This document shows, piece after piece, positions 26,314-35,388 of a DNA stretch of 64,000 nucleotides. The notes beneath the pieces are model-generated. The model saw nothing but the letters and a program-made list of their open reading frames with translations, searched no databases and was not told the DNA's origin. Position numbers and translations under genes: made by a program. How positions within the stretch are numbered: the stretch's first letter is position 1; each line of letters opens with the position of its first letter. The stretch is from Curtobacterium sp. BH-2-1-1 (lineage in GTDB: Bacteria; Actinomycetota; Actinomycetes; Actinomycetales; Microbacteriaceae): assembly GCF_001806325.1 (NCBI RefSeq), contig NZ_CP017580.1:2294001-2358000 (forward strand), given 5' to 3'.

Positions 26314-26514
26314 TCAATCACGATCTCGAGCTCGGCCAATCAGTGCGTCGACCCATAAGCCCACGCCGCCGGCGAGAAGGAAAATGCCGAGGATCCATGT
26401 CGGGAAGCCGTGTGTCGTGGTCACGGTCCGCATCGGCGTCAGTAGGCACACCAGACCCAGCACGAGGAAGGCGGTTGCGACGCTCGCCGGACGCCAGAAC
26501 TTGGGCTTCCTCAT
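26314..26514 (-). CDS. Small two-TM membrane protein
   Basis: 66 residues: ASVATAFLVLGLVCLLTP and FPTWILGIFLLAGGVGLWVDAL as membrane segments, basic ends. Not homologous to the small membrane protein at the same place beside copy 1. Function unknown. Confidence 0.6.
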   Translation of the reverse strand: MRKPKFWRPASVATAFLVLGLVCLLTPMRTVTTTHGFPTWILGIFLLAGGVGLWVDALIGRARDRD

Positions 26515-26560
26515 GAGACGAACATAGCCAGCATCAGACGGCGAGGTCTTGATTACAGCC

Positions 26561-26577
26561 CGTCCGATAGCCGGTCG
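26561..26577. repeat. Dispersed palindrome, GATCGGCTAT family
   Basis: cgtccgatagccggtcg, a half-site near the serine recombinase gene. Confidence 0.45.
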
Positions 26578-26629
26578 TGCTTGCTCGAAGCCCCAAGCGG
26601 GACCCTCGATGGTTTTGATCCCGGGTGGG

Positions 26630-26665
26630 GCTCCGCTCTCGGACGCCCGCGTCTGAGAGCGGAGC
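26630..26665 (-). terminator. Long hairpin downstream of the recombinase gene
   Basis: gctccgctctc (26630-26640) pairs with gagagcggagc (26655-26665), and inner GACGC/GCGTC arms extend it to about 16 pairs around a CC loop. No T-tract; a terminator or transcript-stabilising hairpin. Confidence 0.6.
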
Positions 26666-26672
26666 TGAGGAT

Positions 26673-27257
26673 TTAGCGGTTGGGGTGCGCTTGTCGGTTG
26701 ACGCAGCGGTAGACGGTTGCGCGTCCGATGCCGAACAGCTCGGCGAGTTCGGCGACCGAGTGCGTGCCAGCTTCGTGGACCTCGAGGAGGTGGCGTTGTT
26801 GCGCGGGGCTGAGTTTGGGTTGCCGGCCGCGGAGGTGGCCTTTCGCTTTCGCGATCTGCATTCCTTCGCGCGTTCGGGCGCGGATGAGGTCGGACTCGAA
26901 CTCGGCCACCATCGCGAGGACGTTGAACAGCAGCCGGCCAATGGGGTCGTTCGGGTCGTGGACGGAGCCGCCGATGTTGAGCTTGACGTTCTTGGCGGTG
27001 AGTTCGTCGACGATGTCCTTCGCGTCGCGGAGGCTTCGTGCGAGCCGGTCGAGCTTGGCGATGACGAGTGTGTCCCCGTCACGACAGGAAGCAAGCGCTT
27101 CGCGCAGCCCCGGTCGTGATCTGTTCGTGCCAGTCAGGCCATGATCGGTGTGGATGTTGGGCGGGAGGACTCCAAGCCGTTCCAGCGCGACGCGTTGAGC
27201 GGTGAGGTCCTGTTCGTAGGTTGAGACGCGGGCGTACCCGATGAGTAGAGCGTTCAT
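26673..27257 (-). CDS. Serine recombinase (resolvase/invertase family)
   Basis: 194 residues with the small serine recombinase layout. The catalytic domain has IGYARVSTYEQDLTAQR (nucleophile Ser12), KLDRLARSLRD and LFNVLAMVAEFESDLIRARTREG. The C-terminal HTH is KLSPAQQ...SVAELAELFGIGRATVYRCV. Start ATG at 27257. It lies in an accessory region next to dispersed palindromes. No transposon ends are evident, so it may be a solitary resolvase or the remains of an element. Confidence 0.9.
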   Translation of the reverse strand: MNALLIGYARVSTYEQDLTAQRVALERLGVLPPNIHTDHGLTGTNRSRPGLREALASCRDGDTLVIAKLDRLARSLRDAKDIVDELTAKNVKLNIGGSVHDPNDPIGRLLFNVLAMVAEFESDLIRARTREGMQIAKAKGHLRGRQPKLSPAQQRHLLEVHEAGTHSVAELAELFGIGRATVYRCVNRQAHPNR

Positions 27258-27393
27258 GGCGCGAGGATCCGCCGACTTCCCGAGTCCGCCTCGTCTCGCA
27301 CCGCGATCGCTCAACGGACGGCAGCTGCGGCCTCCGGGAACGCACGTGTCTCGCACGAATGACTGTCGGCGCGGGGCACGCGGGAGCGAATGG

Positions 27394-28251
27394 CTAGCTG
27401 CCGCTGTAAACGGGGAATTCGCTGGAGTCGCCGTAGTCGCGTTCGTGCAGCTGCTGCAACACGGCCATGTCCTCGTCGGAGATGATGAAGTCGACCTCGG
27501 CGTTCGAGCGCATATGCTCAACGTTTGCGGTCTTCGGCAGGGCGACGGTGCCGAGCTGCACGACGTAGCGGACGCACAGCTGCGCGACAGACACGTCGTA
27601 CTTGCCGGCCATCGCCTTCAGGTCGGCGTTGTCGAGGATCTCGCCGTGCGCGATGGGCGAATACGCCTCGACATGGATGCCCTTGTCCGCGCAGAACGTG
27701 AGCAGATCTGTGGGAGTGTTCCCGGCGTGGACGAGGAGCTGGTTCACGTGTGGGGTGATGGTGCCGCCGTCGAGGATGTTCTGCACGTCCTGTTCGAGGA
27801 AGTTCGAGACACCGATCGCGCGGATCTTGCCGGCCTGGTGTGCCTCTTCGAGGGCTCGCCATGCGGCGCGGTTGCCCTCGGCGTAGTTGCCGCCGCGGAA
27901 GTCGTCCCACGGCTGGGGTGCGTGGATGAGCATCAGGTCGATGTAGCCGATGTCGAGCTTCGCCAGGGACTCGTCGATTGCCTTGACGGCGGCGGCGTGG
28001 TCCTTGATCTCGGCGGCGAGCTTGGAGGACACGAACAGGTCCTCGCGGGCGCCGCCGGAGGCGCGGACGCCCTTGCCGACGCCGTGCTCGTTGCCGTATG
28101 CCTGCGCGGTGTCAATGTTGCGGTAGCCGACGCCGATGGCGTCGCGGACAGCCTGCTCGGCCTCGTCGTCGTCCATCATCCAGGTACCGAGACCGATCTT
28201 TGGGATCTCGACGCCGTTGGAGAGGGTGTAGGTGTCGGTGAGAGTGCTCAT
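27394..28251 (-). CDS. Aldo/keto reductase (AKR5-like)
   Basis: 285 residues; tetrad Asp47, Tyr52, Lys77, His110 (RNIDTAQAYGNE, VSSKL, LMLIHAP). Start ATG 28251 overlaps the stop of the upstream cupin gene by 4 bases (ATGA), so it is translationally coupled. Likely detoxification or sugar-acid reduction; substrate unknown. Confidence 0.9.
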   Translation of the reverse strand: MSTLTDTYTLSNGVEIPKIGLGTWMMDDDEAEQAVRDAIGVGYRNIDTAQAYGNEHGVGKGVRASGGAREDLFVSSKLAAEIKDHAAAVKAIDESLAKLDIGYIDLMLIHAPQPWDDFRGGNYAEGNRAAWRALEEAHQAGKIRAIGVSNFLEQDVQNILDGGTITPHVNQLLVHAGNTPTDLLTFCADKGIHVEAYSPIAHGEILDNADLKAMAGKYDVSVAQLCVRYVVQLGTVALPKTANVEHMRSNAEVDFIISDEDMAVLQQLHERDYGDSSEFPVYSGS

Positions 28252-28682
28252 GCTGCGTTTCCGTTCTTCGGCAGGGCGTCGTACACCTCGTCGGTGACGG
28301 GCTCGAGCCATTCATTGCTGACGTCCTCGCCGGGCGTGATGAACGCCAGGTGCGAGAACCAGGAATCGCCCTTCGCGCCGTGCCAGTGCTTGGTGCCGGC
28401 GGGCACGCGAACGGCTGTGCCAGGGGTGAGGCTGATCGGCTCGGAGCCTTCTGCCTGATACCAGCCGGACCCAGCGGTGCAGATCAGTACCTGGTCGCCG
28501 CCGCCGTTGGTGCCGTGGTGGATGTGCCAGTTGTTGCGGCAGGCAGGCTCGAAGGTGATGTTGTTCACTGGAACGCCGCCATCGACGACGGGCGCGTTGA
28601 AGCTCTGCCCCGTGAAGTACTGCGCGAACGCGTCGTTCGGATCGCCGGTCGGGAAAGGTTGCTCGAAGCTGACTTCAGTCAC
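28248..28682 (-). CDS. Cupin-domain protein (hydroxynitrile-lyase/TM1287-like)
   Basis: 144 residues. The two cupin motifs carry metal ligands: WHIHH...GGDQVL (His, His, Gln) and KHWHGA (His). This pattern is seen in Mn-dependent bacterial hydroxynitrile lyases and related small cupins. Often next to AKR and carboxymuconolactone decarboxylase genes. Activity not provable from sequence. Confidence 0.82.
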   Translation of the reverse strand: MTEVSFEQPFPTGDPNDAFAQYFTGQSFNAPVVDGGVPVNNITFEPACRNNWHIHHGTNGGGDQVLICTAGSGWYQAEGSEPISLTPGTAVRVPAGTKHWHGAKGDSWFSHLAFITPGEDVSNEWLEPVTDEVYDALPKNGNAA

Positions 28683-29001
28683 GGGGTGCTCCGTTTCTTG
28701 TGGTGATGCGATTCAGTTCTTGTTGGCGGGGCGCTCTAGTCGGCGGGGTCGCGTAGGAGGACCTCGATGGTGGCGGGCTCGGGCCAGCGGCGATCACGGA
28801 AGGGAGATGGGGCCTGCACCAGGTCTCGACGACCGTCAAGAGTCCCCCATCGAATCCGTGCAGACCGCTGGTGTTGCCGTAGGAGAGCTCACGGCCTCAG
28901 GGAAGCGGCAAGCCCACTCCACACCCTTTCCTCGTCCGGCCAACGCGCGGAACGGGCCATCTGACGACGCAACGTTTGTCCGGCTGTCTTCATCGGAGGA
29001 C
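28683..29001. pseudogene. Intergenic region with a gene remnant on the minus strand
   Basis: From about 28890 down to the stop at 28736 the minus strand reads ...ARIRWGTLDGRRDLVQ... and ...EPATIEVLLRDPAD, protein-like but without a start codon and closed upstream by a stop. I read it as the 3' end of a decayed gene. Nothing else is seen in the gap. Confidence 0.35.
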
Positions 29002-30024
29002 TCATGGGCGCAACAGGGCCTTGATCGCGCGGCGCTCGTCCATCGCCCGGTAGCCCTCCGCTGCCTGTTCGAGCGGGAGGTCGAGGTCGAACACCTTGCC
29101 GGGGTCGATCCGGTTCGTCCAGATGAGGTCGATCAGTTCCGGGAGGTACTGCCGCACCGGGGCAGCACCGCCGTGGACGTGGACGCCGGCGCCGAAGAGC
29201 GCGTCACCGGCGATCTCGACGTCGTGCGAGACGCCGACGAACCCGACGTGGCCGCCCGGCCGCGTGGCGTCGATCGCCTGCATCATCGACTCCTGCGTGC
29301 CCACTGCCTCGACGACCGAGTGGGCACCCAGGCCGTCGGTGAGCTCCTTGATGCGTGCCACCCCCGCGTCACCGCGTTCCTCGACGACGTCCGTGGCGCC
29401 GAACTCGCGGGCGAGCGCCTGACGGGACGCGTGACGCGACATCGCGATGATCCGCTCCGCGCCCATCTGCTTCGCGGCGAGGACGGCGAGCAGGCCGACG
29501 GCACCGTCGCCGACCACCGCGACGGTCTTCCCCGGGCCGGCCTCGGCCGCGACGGCGGCGAACCAGCCGGTGCCGAGGACGTCGGACGCCGCGAGGAGCG
29601 ACGGGATCTTGTCCGCGGCCGGGTACTCCGGCGTCGCGACGAGCGTGCCGTCCGCGAGCGGGATCCGCGCGTACTCCGCCTGGGTGCCGATCGTGCCCAT
29701 CAGCACGCGGTGCACGCAGTAGGACTGGTAGCCCGACCGGCAGATCTCGCACGTGTTGTCCGAGGCCCAGAACGACCCGACGACGAAGTCGCCGACCGCG
29801 ACCGAGTGGACGTCGTCGCCGATCTCCTCGACGACGCCGACGTACTCGTGCCCCATCGGCGTCTGCTCGGTGACGGCGTCGGTGCCGCGGTACGGCCAGA
29901 GGTCCGACCCGCACACGCAGGCGGCGACGACCTTGATCACGGCGTCGGTGGGCTGTTCGATGGTCGGCCGGGGACGGTCGACGACCTCGACCGTGCCGGG
30001 TGCGGTGATGACTGCTCCTCGCAT
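29002..30024 (-). CDS. Zinc-dependent alcohol dehydrogenase
   Basis: 340-residue MDR-family dehydrogenase. Catalytic zinc site CVCGSDLWPYRG and GHEYVGVVEEIGD; a reduced structural-zinc region (DNTCEICRSGYQSYCVH); Rossmann motif VAVVGDGAVGLLAVLAAKQMGA. NAD(P)-dependent alcohol/aldehyde interconversion. Start ATG 30024, as the longer frame begins in low-complexity sequence. No direct partner upstream. Confidence 0.9.
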   Translation of the reverse strand: MRGAVITAPGTVEVVDRPRPTIEQPTDAVIKVVAACVCGSDLWPYRGTDAVTEQTPMGHEYVGVVEEIGDDVHSVAVGDFVVGSFWASDNTCEICRSGYQSYCVHRVLMGTIGTQAEYARIPLADGTLVATPEYPAADKIPSLLAASDVLGTGWFAAVAAEAGPGKTVAVVGDGAVGLLAVLAAKQMGAERIIAMSRHASRQALAREFGATDVVEERGDAGVARIKELTDGLGAHSVVEAVGTQESMMQAIDATRPGGHVGFVGVSHDVEIAGDALFGAGVHVHGGAAPVRQYLPELIDLIWTNRIDPGKVFDLDLPLEQAAEGYRAMDERRAIKALLRP

Positions 30025-30091
30025 GGGAGTGCTCCTTCTCGTCGTCCCGACGGCGTGCTCGCCATCGGTGGTCCGGGTGGTCCGGGCGGGA

Positions 30092-30298
30092 TCAGCGGCG
30101 GAATAGGTCCGCGATGCCGCCGGGGTTCGGGGCGAGCCGGACGGCGGCCTCGGCGCGGACGCGACGTTCACGCTCGTGGTCGCGGGTGAGGTCGGTGATC
30201 TCGGCAGTCGTCTGCCACCACATCAGGATCCGCCCGCGCAGGGTCGGTCGCCGGTGGGTCGGGGAACTCGCCGTCGGCGCGCTGCTGGTGCCGTTCAC
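30092..30298 (-). CDS. Small basic hypothetical protein
   Basis: 68 residues starting with GTG that overlaps the stop of the upstream regulator gene (GTGA), so translational coupling is likely. Arg/Glu-rich helix (DLTRDHERERRVRAEAAVRL). No family assigned. Position suggests a small partner of the XRE/MmyB regulator, but this is inference. Confidence 0.55.
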   Translation of the reverse strand: MNGTSSAPTASSPTHRRPTLRGRILMWWQTTAEITDLTRDHERERRVRAEAAVRLAPNPGGIADLFRR

Positions 30299-31215
30299 CG
30301 GGTCCCCCGCTGGGTGGCGCCGTCGACCCGGGTCGGGTCCGACGACCCGGCCCGCACCGACTGCAGTTCCTGGGTCGCGGTCCAGCTCGCCAGGAGCCGG
30401 AGCGATTCCTCGCTGGGCGAACCGGGCTCGGCCGAGTACGCCAGGAAGTTCAGCCCCTGGTCGCTCATCGGCTCCATGGCCTCGTAGACCATGTGCAGGT
30501 CGCCGACGACCGGGTGGGTGAAGAACTTGTTGCCGTTCGCGTGGTGCCGGACGTCGTGGGCGCCCCAGCGCGTCCGGAACTCGTCGCTCTTCGTGGAGAG
30601 TTCGCCGATCAGGTCCTGCAGGGCACGGTCGTCCGGGTTCCGCCCGGCCTCGGTCCGGAGGATCCCGACGTTGATGTCGGCCGCCGCGGACCAGTTCCGG
30701 TAGAACGCCTCCGACAGGTCGCGGTGGAGGTAGGTGAAGCGAGCGAGGTTCACCGGGCGCTCCGGCAGGGCGTACAGGTCCCAGTAGAGGCCCCGGAACA
30801 GCTGGTTCTCGGCGAGGACGTCGAGTCGGCCGTTCCGGATGAACGCCGGGCCGGCCGTGAAGCCGTCGAGCACCCACTGCATGCCCGGGCGGACGGTCGC
30901 GGCCGGGGTCCGGCTGCTCCGCCGGATCGGCGACGCGCTCGCGACGCGAGCCAGGTCGAACAGGTGCGCGCGCTCGGCGTCGTCCAGCAGCAGGGCATCG
31001 GCGATCGCCGTGAGCACCGACTCCGACGCCCCGACGAGGTTGCCCCGCTCGAGCTTCGCGTAGTACTCGACGCTCACGCCGGCGAGCATCGCGACCTCGG
31101 TGCGCCGGAGCCCCGGCACGCGGCGGTTCGTCCCTCCGGGCAGTTCGACCTGCTCCGGAGAGACCTTCGCGCGACGTGAGGTCAGGAAGTCCTTGACCTC
31201 GTCCTTGTTCTGCAT
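30295..31215 (-). CDS. XRE-family regulator with MmyB-type ligand domain
   Basis: 306 residues: N-terminal HTH (FLTSRRAKVSPEQV, RRTEVAMLAGVSVEYYAKLERG), then the MmyB-like PAS-type domain (WVLDGFTAGPAFIRNGRLDVLAENQL). The start ATG 31215 lies 7 bases after TAGCGT (31223-31228), so probably leaderless. One of four such regulators in the window. No divergent oxidoreductase is attached to this copy. Confidence 0.88.
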   Translation of the reverse strand: MQNKDEVKDFLTSRRAKVSPEQVELPGGTNRRVPGLRRTEVAMLAGVSVEYYAKLERGNLVGASESVLTAIADALLLDDAERAHLFDLARVASASPIRRSSRTPAATVRPGMQWVLDGFTAGPAFIRNGRLDVLAENQLFRGLYWDLYALPERPVNLARFTYLHRDLSEAFYRNWSAAADINVGILRTEAGRNPDDRALQDLIGELSTKSDEFRTRWGAHDVRHHANGNKFFTHPVVGDLHMVYEAMEPMSDQGLNFLAYSAEPGSPSEESLRLLASWTATQELQSVRAGSSDPTRVDGATQRGTR

Positions 31216-31277
31216 GCCGTCCACGCTACGACCGGCGCCGGACCCGGAGGACGCTCTGCTGGTACACCCTTCCCCGG

Positions 31278-32231
31278 TCACCCCCGGATGATGTCCGCAG
31301 CGATCCGGGCGGCGTCGTCGATCGGCACCGCGAACCCGATGCCGATGTTCCCGGAGCCCTGGCCGACGGTCGCGATCGAGCTGTTCACGCCGACGACGCG
31401 TCCGCCGGCGTCGACCAGCGGGCCGCCGGAATTGCCCGGGTTGATCGAGGCGTCGGTCTGCACGAGGCGCTGCGCGTCCGCCGCCGTCGCGCGGTCCACC
31501 GCGCTGACGATGCCGGACGTGACCGTGCCGTTCAGGCCGAGGGGCGATCCGACGGCGATCACCTGCTGCCCGATCCGCAGGTCGGCGCTGGTCCCGAGCA
31601 CGGCCGGGCCCGGGAGACCGGAGGCCTCGATCACCGCGATGTCGCTCTGCTCGTCGCTCCCGACGACACGTCCGCCCACGGAGGTGCCGTCCGGCAGGAC
31701 CAGGCGGACCCACGACGAGCCGTCGACGACGTGGTGGTTCGTCAGCACGTGTCCGGATGCGTCGATGACGAAGCCGGATCCGCTCCCGGCCGCGGTCCGG
31801 ACCTGGACGACACTCTGCAGGATGGAGCGCGCGGCGGTCTCGACGTCCGTGGTCGGAGCCCCCGGACCGCCTCGCTGCTGCTGCTGCAGGACGGTCGGCG
31901 CGTCCGTCCGGTCCGGCACCACGAGGAGGGCCCCGGTCACGCCGGCGGTGCCGCCGAGCACCACCGCCACGACGAGCGTGGCGACGGCGGCGGCCCGGCC
32001 TGGTCGGCGCGGTCGCCGCTCGGGCGTCGGCCAGACGGGTACCGGCGCGGACGGGCCCACGGGGGTGCTCCCGTCGGGGACGGCGGACGGGAGGCGCGGT
32101 GCGGGCTGCGGGGGCGCCTCCCGTCCGGCGCCGGGTCGCGTTCCGGCCACGGTCGCCGGGCTCGGCGCCGCTCCGGTCGTCCACTCCTGGGGGCCGGCCG
32201 GTCGGCCGACACCGTTCGCGCGTGCGTCCAT
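31278..32231 (-). CDS. Trypsin-like (HtrA/DegP-type) serine protease without PDZ domain
   Basis: 317 residues. Pro-rich cytoplasmic segment (1-80), one membrane helix (RAAAVATLVVAVVLGGTAGV) and an S1C protease domain with His (LTNHHVVDG), Asp (SDIAVIEAS) and Ser (INPGNSGGPL). The usual PDZ domain is missing; the protein ends soon after the protease domain. It is the last gene of a MoxR/DUF58/VWA operon, 20 bases downstream. Likely extracytoplasmic quality control. Start ATG 32231 with the SD AAGGA. Confidence 0.9.
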   Translation of the reverse strand: MDARANGVGRPAGPQEWTTGAAPSPATVAGTRPGAGREAPPQPAPRLPSAVPDGSTPVGPSAPVPVWPTPERRPRRPGRAAAVATLVVAVVLGGTAGVTGALLVVPDRTDAPTVLQQQQRGGPGAPTTDVETAARSILQSVVQVRTAAGSGSGFVIDASGHVLTNHHVVDGSSWVRLVLPDGTSVGGRVVGSDEQSDIAVIEASGLPGPAVLGTSADLRIGQQVIAVGSPLGLNGTVTSGIVSAVDRATAADAQRLVQTDASINPGNSGGPLVDAGGRVVGVNSSIATVGQGSGNIGIGFAVPIDDAARIAADIIRG

Positions 32232-32251
32232 GGTGGTGGGTTCCTTGTCGG

Positions 32252-33247
32252 TCAGGGGAGGCGGGAGGACCAGCGCAGCGAGAACGCGCCGGCGACGAGG
32301 GCGAGGAGCATGCCGAGCAGGGCGGCGTAGGGCGTGACGTCGACGGGTTCGACGTGCCAGCCGATCGACGAACCGATGTCCTGGTAGACCTCGCGCAGCT
32401 CGCCGGTGCTGGCCGCGCGGTAGAAGCGGCCGTCGGTCTCGTCCGCGAGCTGGCGGAGACTCGACTCGTCGACGGGGACGGGCTGTCGCCCTCCCCACAG
32501 GTTCGCCTCACCGTCAGCGGTGCCGTACGCGATCGTGGACACGGGCATCCCGGCGGCGCGGGCGGCCTCGGCGGCGGCGGACGGCTCCCGACCGGTGGTG
32601 TTCGCGCCGTCGGAGAGGAGCACGAGGCGAGCCGGGATCGTCTCCTTGTCGGTGGCGCCCCGGCCGGGGGTGGGCGACGGCGTCGTCCCGCTGCTCGCGT
32701 CGTCGCTCAGGCGGTCGACCTCACCGACGGCCTCGAAGACGGCTTCACCGATGGCGGTCCCGCCACCGCCGTCGCCCATCGCGGCGATGGCCTCGCGCAC
32801 GGCGTCGTGGTCCTCCGTGGCACGGGCGATGACCTGGGCGCCACCGGCGAAGCTGATCGCCCCGACGTTGAAGCCGTAGGGCATCTCGTCGACGAAGTCC
32901 TCAGCCGCCGCCTTCGCGGCTTCCAGCCGGTTCGGTCGGACGTCGTCGGCCTGCATGGACCCCGAGGAGTCGATCGCGACGATCACGGTCGCCCGCTCGT
33001 ACGGGACACGGACGTCGATCACGGGTTGCGCTGCGGCGAGGCCGAGGCTGGCGAGCCCGAGCAGCACGAGCGCCGCCGGGAGGTGCCGTCGCCACCGCGG
33101 CCGCTCCGGGACGAGCTTGTCGAGCATCGGCAGGGTGGCGAACCGCACGGCGTACCGCTGCCGGCGCCGTTGGACGAGCACGTAGGCGACGGCCAGCGCG
33201 GCGACGGGGACCAGGGCGAGGAGCAGCCAGGGGGTGGTGAGGGTCAT
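32252..33247 (-). CDS. VWA-domain membrane protein (BatA-like)
   Basis: 331 residues: N-terminal helix (PWLLLALVPVAALAVAYVLV) plus a second helix, a von Willebrand A domain with MIDAS motif DSSGS and downstream Asp (LVLLSDGANTTG), and a C-terminal membrane helix. Typical partner of DUF58 and MoxR proteins, with a proposed role in metal-dependent complex assembly. Overlaps the DUF58 gene by 4 bases. Confidence 0.9.
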   Translation of the reverse strand: MTLTTPWLLLALVPVAALAVAYVLVQRRRQRYAVRFATLPMLDKLVPERPRWRRHLPAALVLLGLASLGLAAAQPVIDVRVPYERATVIVAIDSSGSMQADDVRPNRLEAAKAAAEDFVDEMPYGFNVGAISFAGGAQVIARATEDHDAVREAIAAMGDGGGGTAIGEAVFEAVGEVDRLSDDASSGTTPSPTPGRGATDKETIPARLVLLSDGANTTGREPSAAAEAARAAGMPVSTIAYGTADGEANLWGGRQPVPVDESSLRQLADETDGRFYRAASTGELREVYQDIGSSIGWHVEPVDVTPYAALLGMLLALVAGAFSLRWSSRLP

Positions 33248-34170
33248 TGGTTCCTCCCGGTGGAACGGGACGGTGCACGGTGTCGACGGTGCACGAAGCG
33301 GGTGAGGACGCGGACGAGGTCGTCGTCGGTCCGGAGCACGAGGTGGTCGGCACCGCTGGCGCGGACGGCGGCAGCGGTCGCGGCGCGGTGGGTAGCGGCA
33401 CCCTCGGCGTAGGCCTTGCGGAGCCGACGGTCGGACGTCGACACGTCGCGCTGCACCCCGGACTCGGGGTCGACGAACACGACGTCGCCGACGTCGGGGA
33501 GCTCGAGTTCCCGCGGGTCGACGACCTCGATGACGACGACGTCGTTCCGGGCGGCGAGCTTCCGGAGCGGCTGCTCCCAGCCGAACGGCCCGGTCACGTC
33601 GCCGTCGGGGTCGAGCAGGTCGGACACGACCACGCGCAGCCCACGGCGGGGGGCCTGCGTGGAGAGGCGGGTGAGCGCGCCGGCGAGGTCGGCCACCGGG
33701 ACGCCATCACGGTCGCCGGACGGCGCACGGAGCACCCGGCGTGCCGCGAGCCGCCCGGGACCCGGGGGGATCCACCGCACGGTCTCGGTGCCCAGCAGAC
33801 CGATGCCGACCCGGTCCCCGCCACCCTGCGTGACGAGTCCGATCGCGGCGGCGGCCCATGCGGCGACGTCGGCCTTCTCGAGTTCGGTCGTCCCGAACGC
33901 CATGCTCGGCGAGCGGTCGACGAGCACCCAGGTCTCGAGGGCGTGCTCGGCACGGGTGAGCCACACGTACGGTTCGCCCGCGCGGGCGCTGGCGTTCCAG
34001 TCGATGCGACGGACGTCGTGTCCCGGCTGGTAGCGCACGAGTTCCTCGGGGTCGCTGCCGGAGCCGAGCGCGAGCCCGGGGTGGTCGCCCTGGACGACAC
34101 CGTCGATGCGTCGGCGGACGGTGAGCTCCAGGCGGCGGAGGGCGGCGTCGGTCGTCGGCGCCGGACTCAT
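33244..34170 (-). CDS. DUF58-domain protein
   Basis: 308 residues with the DUF58 signature PGHDVRRIDWNASARAGEPYVWLT and a VWA-like second half (VDRSPSMAFGTTE). Found next to moxR genes. Both ends overlap neighbours by 4 bases (ATGA), a tight operon moxR-DUF58-VWA-protease. Confidence 0.9.
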   Translation of the reverse strand: MSPAPTTDAALRRLELTVRRRIDGVVQGDHPGLALGSGSDPEELVRYQPGHDVRRIDWNASARAGEPYVWLTRAEHALETWVLVDRSPSMAFGTTELEKADVAAWAAAAIGLVTQGGGDRVGIGLLGTETVRWIPPGPGRLAARRVLRAPSGDRDGVPVADLAGALTRLSTQAPRRGLRVVVSDLLDPDGDVTGPFGWEQPLRKLAARNDVVVIEVVDPRELELPDVGDVVFVDPESGVQRDVSTSDRRLRKAYAEGAATHRAATAAAVRASGADHLVLRTDDDLVRVLTRFVHRRHRAPSRSTGRNQ

Positions 34171-35273
34171 CGGCGGCCGTCGTGCTCGGCGCCCTGGCCG
34201 GTGGGAGCGGCCGCGGTGGGGGGCTGCGCAGCTGGGGGGTACTGCGCGCCGTCACCCACCGCGACCGCGTTCGGGTCCTCGGCCGACGCGATGCGGGGCT
34301 GCGGGACGACCTGCAGCACCGCCTCGACGGCGGTCCGGGGATCGACGCCGTCGGCGACGGCGTCGAAGGTCAGCACCAGGCGGTGCGCGAGGACGTCGGA
34401 CGCGACGTCCGCGACGTCACACGGGAGGACGTAGTCGCGACCGCGGATGAGGGCGAGCGCCCGTGCAGCGGCGACGAGGCCGAGGGACCCACGGGCACTG
34501 ACGCCGTACTCGAGCACGCCGTCGAGGGTGTGGATCCCGTAGCGGTGCGGGTGCCTGGTCGCCATCACCAGCTGCACCGCGTACAGCGCGACGGCGTGGT
34601 GCACGAAGACCTGCTCGGCCTCGGCCTGCAGGCGGACGACCTCCTGCACGGTCAGGATCGGCTGCACCGTGGGACGGCCGGCGCTCATCCGCTGCACGAT
34701 CGTGAGTTCCTCGAGCTCGTCGGCGTGGTCGACGTCGACCTTCAGGAGGAAGCGGTCGCGCTGGGCCTCGGGCAGCTGGTAGACGCCGTCGTTCTCGATC
34801 GGGTTCTGGGTCGCGAGGACCAGGAACGGGTCCGGCAGCCGGTGGGTCCGACCGCCGATGGACACCTGCTGCTCGGCCATCGCCTCGAGGAGCGCCGACT
34901 GCACCTTCGCCGGAGCGCGGTTGATCTCGTCCGCGAGCACCAGGTTCGCGAAGACCGGTCCCCGCTCGACGTCGAACGTCTCGGTCGAGGGTCGCCAGAC
35001 GCGGGTGCCGACGATGTCCGACGGCATGAGGTCCGGCGTGAACTGGAGTCGGACGAAGTCGCCGCCGACGACGGTGGCGAGGGTGCGGACGGCGAGGGTC
35101 TTCGCGACTCCGGGGACTCCCTCGAGGAGGACGTGCCCGCGGGCGAGCAGTCCGATCATCATCCGTTCGACCATCGCGTCCTGGCCGACGACGACGTGCT
35201 TGACCTCGAACAGTGCCCGTTCGAGGACGGCCGCTGCGGAGGGGTACGGGGCTGCGTGTGCTGCTTCGGTCAT
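34167..35273 (-). CDS. moxR: MoxR-family AAA ATPase
   Basis: 368 residues. Walker A GVPGVAKT, Walker B LADEINRAP, sensor ATQNPIEND. A MoxR chaperone helps insert metals or assemble partner complexes. First gene of its operon. The two-component genes lie divergently 115 bases away. Confidence 0.92.
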   Translation of the reverse strand: MTEAAHAAPYPSAAAVLERALFEVKHVVVGQDAMVERMMIGLLARGHVLLEGVPGVAKTLAVRTLATVVGGDFVRLQFTPDLMPSDIVGTRVWRPSTETFDVERGPVFANLVLADEINRAPAKVQSALLEAMAEQQVSIGGRTHRLPDPFLVLATQNPIENDGVYQLPEAQRDRFLLKVDVDHADELEELTIVQRMSAGRPTVQPILTVQEVVRLQAEAEQVFVHHAVALYAVQLVMATRHPHRYGIHTLDGVLEYGVSARGSLGLVAAARALALIRGRDYVLPCDVADVASDVLAHRLVLTFDAVADGVDPRTAVEAVLQVVPQPRIASAEDPNAVAVGDGAQYPPAAQPPTAAAPTGQGAEHDGRR

Positions 35274-35388
35274 GCGACGAGTCCACCCGGCAGGGGCGAA
35301 AACGAGCGGAAGCCCGAGCGAAACCGGACCGAAAGGGGTGTCCTGACGGTACCTGTCCCAGCGCGGGCGGCACGGTTACCGTGCTCCC

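Noticed and set aside
28477..30189. 570-residue plus-strand frame
   Set aside because: Shadow of the alcohol dehydrogenase.
30295..32511. Extension of the XRE frame to 738 residues
   Set aside because: The upstream part is an antiparallel-frame shadow of the protease gene; the XRE gene starts at 31215 after a -10 box.
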